From assembly GCF_003668875.1 (NCBI RefSeq), contig NZ_RAWM01000001.1, forward strand, positions 124,001-188,000: a DNA stretch of 64,000 nucleotides. The letters are read 5' to 3'. A model generated the notes under the pieces. The model did not search any database, had not been told where the DNA came from, and worked only from the letters and a program-made list of their open reading frames with translations. Shown piece after piece: positions 59,883-64,000 of this stretch (positions are counted from its first letter, which is position 1; every line of letters starts with the position of its first letter). The DNA comes from Corallococcus interemptor. Lineage in GTDB: Bacteria > Myxococcota > Myxococcia > Myxococcales > Myxococcaceae. The position numbers were made by a program, and so were the translations under genes.

Positions 59883-60824
59883 TCAAATCCACTTCTTGTA
59901 CTTGAACCAGCCGACGAGCCCCAACGGGAAGCCCACCATGGTCCCCCACATGGCGGCGTACCACCATGGTCCCGTCAACTGTTCGAAGTTCTGCCCGAAG
60001 AAACCCACGATGAAGGACAGGGGCAGGAAGAGGGTGGCGAAGATGGTGAGCTGCTTGCTGATGTCGTTGGTGCGCTGGGCCACCATGGACAGGTAGCCGT
60101 CCATCACGTTGCCCACCACGTCGCGGCTGGCGTCAATCTGCTCGTACAGCCGCACCAGGTGGTCGTAGACGTCGCGGAAGTACAGCGTCGTCTTCTCCTG
60201 AATCTGCGGGATGCCCCGGCGCGACAGCATGCCCACCACGTCCCGCTGCGGGGACAGCACGCGGCGCAGCGTCACCAGCGCGCGCTTGAGCTGGAAGATG
60301 CGCTGCAGGTGCTCCGGATCCGGCTCGGCGAAGATGGCGTCCTCCAGGTCGTCCAGCCGGTCGCCGAAGTCGTCCATGATGGGGAACTGCGCGTCCACGA
60401 GCGCGTCCGCGAGCAGGTAGAGGATGACGTCCACGCCCCGGCCCAGCGTGCCCGCGGGGTCGTCCTTCACGCGCCTCAGGACGGAGTCATGGCCCGGCAG
60501 CTTCAGCGCGTGCACGCTGATGAGCCAGTCCTGCGCGAGGAAGAAGTGCTGTTCGTGCAGCGTGAGCTCCGTGACGTCCGAGCCGCAGCTGAAGCCCTGC
60601 ATCACGATGAACTGGTGGTGCGGGTACTCCTCCAGCTTGGGCCGCTGGTCCAGGTGCAGGCAGTCCTCCACGGCCAGGCGGTGCAGCTGGAAGCGCTCGG
60701 CCAGGCGGCCCATCACCTCCGCGTTCGGCTCCAGCACGTCGATCCACTTGGGCCCCGGCCGGTCGAGCAGCTCTTCACCCCCCGAGACAGCCCTGCCGTC
60801 CTCCCACAGACAGACCTGGATCAT
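59883..60824 (-). CDS. CorA-family divalent cation transporter with GQN signature
   Basis: 313 residues: a large cytosolic alpha/beta domain and two C-terminal transmembrane helices. The CorA selectivity motif, normally Gly-Met-Asn, reads FGQNFE (Gly277-Gln278-Asn279), with the first helix LTIFATLFLPLSFIVGFF before it and the second (AAMWGTMVGFPLGLVGWF) after. It probably forms a pentameric Mg2+/Co2+ or Zn2+ channel, with selectivity possibly altered. ATG 60824 was chosen from the conserved N-terminal strand; the stop lies 32 bases from the hydrolase start. Confidence 0.88.
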   Translation of the reverse strand: MIQVCLWEDGRAVSGGEELLDRPGPKWIDVLEPNAEVMGRLAERFQLHRLAVEDCLHLDQRPKLEEYPHHQFIVMQGFSCGSDVTELTLHEQHFFLAQDWLISVHALKLPGHDSVLRRVKDDPAGTLGRGVDVILYLLADALVDAQFPIMDDFGDRLDDLEDAIFAEPDPEHLQRIFQLKRALVTLRRVLSPQRDVVGMLSRRGIPQIQEKTTLYFRDVYDHLVRLYEQIDASRDVVGNVMDGYLSMVAQRTNDISKQLTIFATLFLPLSFIVGFFGQNFEQLTGPWWYAAMWGTMVGFPLGLVGWFKYKKWI

Positions 60825-60912
60825 TTCCGTGGACTCCCCGGCCCAGCTGATGGGCCCGGGACGCTTGCTAGAACTCCCCGGACGCGATGTCGAGCGGTAG
60901 AGTGGGGGCAAC

Positions 60913-62058
60913 GTGTCCGCTGCCGCCGAGAATCCCCCGCTGGCCTCATTGACCCCGAGGCTCGAACAAATCCTCCAGTCGCTGCCCGACCGCGCCTTCG
61001 CCGCGCGGCTGCGAGCGGTGTATCTCGCCGCGGCCCATGCCATCTCCCGGCTGAGCGACCTGGACCTGGTGAAGTACGAGACGCCCGTCGTCGACGCCAG
61101 CCCCGACCTGTCGCTGTGGGAGGAGATGGCGCCCGTCATCCGCGACACGGTGATGGACGTCAACGCGCTGCTCAACGTCATCCGGGAGCAGTTCCCCGGC
61201 ACGCCCCCGCCGTCCGCGTCGCGCGGCAAGGGCTCCACGGACGTGCCCGCCATCCTCCAGGAGGGCATGACGAAGCTGGCCCAGAGCATCACCCAGCTGG
61301 GCGAGGCCATGCGCAACCCGTCCGTGGTGAGCGACCGCTGGCAGCTGTTGGCGGAAATCCAACGCTTCCGGTCCGACTACCGCGAACAGATGAGCCAGCT
61401 CGTCTTCGAGTCCGCGAGCACCTTCGGCGAGGTGTCCCGCGCCCAGGTGGTGCCCGGCTACGAGGCGGAGGTGAAGGCGGCCGTCACGGTGCGCGCCATC
61501 ACGTCCGACCTGGCCCGCATCGTCGGGGCGCGGCTCAACAAGGTGCGCGACGCGAAGCCGGAGGAGGTGCTGTGGAACGCGCAGCAGCTCCAGACGGAGC
61601 TGGACGCCTTCGGCCGCACCGCCGCGTACCGGAACCTGCGCGCGCAGGACAAGCGCCACATCGTGGAGGCCCGCGCGGAGATTGGCGCGCTCGCGCTCCA
61701 GGACGCCCCGGAGAAGCAGGCGCTGCTCACCGTGACGGAGTCGCTGGATGAGCTGGTGCGCAGCCTGTCCGCGGTGAACCAGCGCCAGCTGCTCATCCTC
61801 CACGACCGCGAGGTGTGGGCCGCGTGCGGCGTGCGCCTGGAGCGCGCGCTTGCCCAGTCCACGAAGGACCCCGTCGCGTCCGCCAAGGCGCTGGCGGAGG
61901 CCGCGGCCAGTGCGCAGTCGCTCTATGGCCGGGACCCCACGATGGACGCGTTCCTGCGCAAGGCGCGCAAGCTGAAGCTCGCGACGCTCACGGGCCCGGA
62001 GCTGCTCACCACCATCGAGTCCTTCCAGTCCCAGCTGGCGCAACTGGACGTGATGTGA
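60913..62058 (+). CDS. Helical cytosolic protein of unknown function
   Basis: 381 residues, mostly alpha-helical with Ala/Leu/Glu/Arg-rich segments and no signal peptide or membrane helix. A region near residues 95-115 is Pro/Ser-rich and separates two helical parts. I do not recognise a family; it appears typical of myxobacterial conserved unknowns. GTG 60913 has GTGGGGGC upstream. Its stop overlaps a possible GTG start of the HAD gene, so it is the first gene of a co-transcribed set with the phosphatase and the RlmI-like gene. Confidence 0.72.
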   Translation: MSAAAENPPLASLTPRLEQILQSLPDRAFAARLRAVYLAAAHAISRLSDLDLVKYETPVVDASPDLSLWEEMAPVIRDTVMDVNALLNVIREQFPGTPPPSASRGKGSTDVPAILQEGMTKLAQSITQLGEAMRNPSVVSDRWQLLAEIQRFRSDYREQMSQLVFESASTFGEVSRAQVVPGYEAEVKAAVTVRAITSDLARIVGARLNKVRDAKPEEVLWNAQQLQTELDAFGRTAAYRNLRAQDKRHIVEARAEIGALALQDAPEKQALLTVTESLDELVRSLSAVNQRQLLILHDREVWAACGVRLERALAQSTKDPVASAKALAEAAASAQSLYGRDPTMDAFLRKARKLKLATLTGPELLTTIESFQSQLAQLDVM

Positions 62059-62069
62059 AGGCCGCGGAC

Positions 62070-62900
62070 ATGAAGGCCGGAGCGCCGCGCCCCTTGAGGC
62101 AGGCGGACCTGTCCGGCGTGCAGGGCGTCTTCACCGACGTGGACGGCACGCTGACGACGGGCCACAAGCTGCGCAGCCAGACCCTCCAGTCCCTGGAGAA
62201 GCTGTCCGCCGCGGGCCTGCGCGTGGTGCTGGTGAGTGGCCGCCCGGCGGGGTGGGGTGAGGCATGGGCCCGTCAGCTCCCCGTGGACGGCGTCGTGGTG
62301 GAGAACGGCGGGCTGTTCTTCCTCAAGGACGCGAAGGGGAAGCTTCGGAAGGTGTACCTGGAGCCGCCTGCCCAGCGCGTGGCGAACCGCCAGCGCCTGG
62401 AGGAGGAGGTCGAGCGCGTGCTCGCCCAGGTGCCCGGCGCGCGGCTGTCCGTGGACAGCCGTTACACGGAAGTGGACCTGGCGGTGGATTACAACGAGGA
62501 GGCCCGGCTGGGAGACGAAGGGGCCTCCCGCATCGAGGCGCTGCTCCGGGCGCGGGGCGTGACGGCGGTGCGTTCGTCCGTCCACGTCAACTGCTGGCTG
62601 GGCCGCTTCGACAAGCTCTCCGCGTCGCGCCGCTTCGCGAAGGTGGCGTGGGGCGAGAAGCTGGACCCCGCGGACGGCCGGTACGTCTACGCGGGGGATT
62701 CTTTCAACGACGCTCCGATGTTCCAGGCGTTCAAGCTGGGCGTGGGCGTGGCCAACGTGCGCGCGGTGTTGGATCGCATCGACGCGCCGCCGGCCTTCAT
62801 CACCCGGGCGCCCGAGGGGCGGGGCTTCGAGGAGCTGGCTCGCGCCCTCCTCGCCCGCCGCCGGACGGCCCGCAGTCGCAGTCGAGGAGTTTCAACGTGA
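62070..62900 (+). CDS. HAD-superfamily (Cof/IIB-like) phosphatase
   Basis: 276 residues. Motif I VFTDVDGTLTTG near residue 20 supplies the nucleophile Asp and acid Asp, motif II VVLVSGRPAG has Ser, and motif IV YAGDSFNDAPMF completes the active site. The cap between them matches the C2-IIB type (sugar-phosphate phosphatases). Substrate unknown. ATG 62070 chosen over GTG 62055. The stop codon overlaps the next gene's GTG by one frame, so translation is coupled. Confidence 0.85.
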   Translation: MKAGAPRPLRQADLSGVQGVFTDVDGTLTTGHKLRSQTLQSLEKLSAAGLRVVLVSGRPAGWGEAWARQLPVDGVVVENGGLFFLKDAKGKLRKVYLEPPAQRVANRQRLEEEVERVLAQVPGARLSVDSRYTEVDLAVDYNEEARLGDEGASRIEALLRARGVTAVRSSVHVNCWLGRFDKLSASRRFAKVAWGEKLDPADGRYVYAGDSFNDAPMFQAFKLGVGVANVRAVLDRIDAPPAFITRAPEGRGFEELARALLARRRTARSRSRGVST

Positions 62901-64000
62901 ATGTCGTGAAGCTGGAGCTGGCCCGAGGCCTGGGGCGTCACCTGCGCGCGGGGCACCCATGGGTGTTCCGCAAGGCCCTGGAGCACATGCCGCGGATCCC
63001 GGCCGGCAGCGTGGTGGACCTGACGGAGAACGGGAAGTTCGTCGCGCGCGGGTACTACGACCCGCACTCGGCCATCGCGGTGCGCGTGCTCACGCGGGAC
63101 TCGCGTGAGACGGTGGACTCGCGCTTCATCACCCAGCGCGTGCAGCGCGCCCTGGCCGCGCGCACGGCGCTCATCGACCTGAAGGACACGGACAGCTACC
63201 GCCTCATCCACGGCGAGGGCGACGGCCTGCCCGGCGTGGTGGTGGACCTGTACGCGGGCTGGGCGGTGATGAAGCTCTACTCCGCGGGCCTCACCCCGTA
63301 CCGCCCCCTCATCGTGGAGGCGCTGAAGGCGGGCGTCCCGGGCCTCAAGGGCATCCTCGGCCGCGACGAGGTGGGGCGCGACGACGTGGAGGAGGACGAC
63401 GGGCGCGGCAGCGGGAAGATGCTGTGGGGCGAGGAGGCCCCGGAGCTCATCCCCATCCGCGAGCGCGGCGCCATCTTCCTGGTGGACGCGTGGAAGGGGC
63501 AGAAGACGGGCTTCTTCCTGGATCAGCGTGAGAACCGCTACCTCATCCGCCGGCTGGGGCAGGGCAGGGACGTGCTCAACTGCTTCAGCTTCAGCGGCGG
63601 CTTCTCCGTGAACGCGGCGCTGGGCGGGGCCAACAGCGTCTTCTCCGTGGATCAGGACCCGGAGGCCATCGCCCTGGCGCGGGAGAACTTCACGCGCAAC
63701 GGGCTGCCGGCGGCGAAGCACGACTTCCTGGCGGCGGACGTGTTCGCGCTCATCCAGTCCTTCAAGGAAGAGGGCCGCACGTTCGACCTCATCATCCTGG
63801 ACCCGCCCGCCTTCGCGAAGAGCCAGCGCGCGGTGGAGGCGGCCGTGGACGGCTACGCGTCCCTCAACCGGCAGGCGCTGGCGCTCTTGCGTCCCGGCGG
63901 CCTGCTGGCCACCGCGTCGTGCTCCGCGCGCGTGACGGGCGACATGTTCATGGGCGCCGTGCGCGAGGCGGGCTTCAAGGCCGGCGTGGACCTGGCGCTG
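62897..64000 (+). CDS. RlmI-like 23S rRNA (cytosine-5) methyltransferase, truncated by window end
   Basis: 368 residues visible. An N-terminal PUA-like domain (RAGHPWVFRKAL) and a SAM-dependent methyltransferase domain with VLNCFSFSGGFSVNAA (motif I), DPPAFAKS (motif IV) and the catalytic Cys region ATASCSARV. It methylates a cytosine of 23S rRNA. GTG 62897 with GAGGAG 7 bases upstream overlaps the HAD stop. The C-terminal end is cut off. Confidence 0.88.
   Translation, partial: MNVVKLELARGLGRHLRAGHPWVFRKALEHMPRIPAGSVVDLTENGKFVARGYYDPHSAIAVRVLTRDSRETVDSRFITQRVQRALAARTALIDLKDTDSYRLIHGEGDGLPGVVVDLYAGWAVMKLYSAGLTPYRPLIVEALKAGVPGLKGILGRDEVGRDDVEEDDGRGSGKMLWGEEAPELIPIRERGAIFLVDAWKGQKTGFFLDQRENRYLIRRLGQGRDVLNCFSFSGGFSVNAALGGANSVFSVDQDPEAIALARENFTRNGLPAAKHDFLAADVFALIQSFKEEGRTFDLIILDPPAFAKSQRAVEAAVDGYASLNRQALALLRPGGLLATASCSARVTGDMFMGAVREAGFKAGVDLAL

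Noticed and set aside
1-64000. tRNA, rRNA, CRISPR arrays and insertion sequences
   Set aside because: No cloverleaf, no rRNA signature, no regularly spaced repeats and no transposase motifs were seen on either strand.

Overview
The window is a GC-rich, densely packed chromosomal segment of a myxobacterium (Myxococcaceae; Myxococcus- or Corallococcus-like, genus not resolvable by eye). The signs are strong G/C preference at third codon positions, many lipoproteins, an NtrC-type regulator, FHA/kinase-style signalling proteins, DUF4388 and TPR/Sel1 proteins, and above all a gene order that matches the exoA-I and exoL-P spore-coat polysaccharide loci known from Myxococcus xanthus. I see no tRNA, rRNA, insertion sequence, prophage or CRISPR array.

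Layout. 1-5.8 kb: penicillin-binding protein, DUF4388 protein, small glutaredoxin, a degenerate REC-GGDEF protein and a sigma54 response regulator. 5.9-13.4 kb: NAD-dependent epimerase, Na+/H+ antiporter, TPR protein, DAHP synthase facing two tandem prephenate dehydratases (one fused to chorismate mutase), then a DUF4291-EVE pair. 13.4-18.1 kb: a lineage-specific patch with two duplicated membrane proteins that share promoter and leader hairpin, a pseudogene scar, a lipoprotein, a WD40-like protein and a Sel1 protein. 18.3-22.5 kb: glycogen debranching enzyme, cardiolipin-synthase-like PLD and a small membrane protein.

22.8-33.2 kb: exoA-I behind a clear -24/-12 (sigma54) promoter. It encodes outer-membrane export protein, beta-barrel, Wzz-like co-polymerase, separate tyrosine kinase, priming glycosyl-phosphotransferase, YvcK-like protein, two FemAB-like acyltransferases and an aminotransferase. 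33.2-35.2 kb: a 2-hydroxyacid dehydrogenase and a lipoprotein/cytosolic pair. 35.3-43.6 kb, leftward: a System I cytochrome c maturation cluster (ccmABCDEFG, ccmH and a CcmI-like TPR protein), including a 55-residue ccmD that is easily missed. 43.9-49.8 kb: exoL-P, again behind a GG-N10-GC promoter, encoding deacetylase, Wzx flippase, hexapeptide acetyltransferase and two glycosyltransferases. Together the two exo operons supply most of a Wzx/Wzy-type spore-coat pathway; the Wzy polymerase is not in the window.

49.8-54.6 kb, leftward: thiS-thiG-thiE running into three membrane-protein genes (DUF4129 and DUF4350 types). 54.9-64 kb: a hendecad-repeat lipoprotein, a probable pseudokinase, an M19 dipeptidase, a Cys-rich lipoprotein, an alpha/beta hydrolase followed by an AhpD-like protein, a CorA-family transporter, a myxobacterial unknown, a HAD phosphatase and the start of an RlmI-like rRNA methyltransferase.

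The most striking observation is at 58357-59028. An AhpD/carboxymuconolactone-decarboxylase-like gene carries an in-frame TGA exactly where the second catalytic cysteine of the CxxC motif belongs. Seventeen bases past the TGA lies the GGUC apical loop of a perfect 6-bp hairpin, as expected for a bacterial SECIS element. It is best read as a selenoprotein, not as two short genes or a pseudogene.
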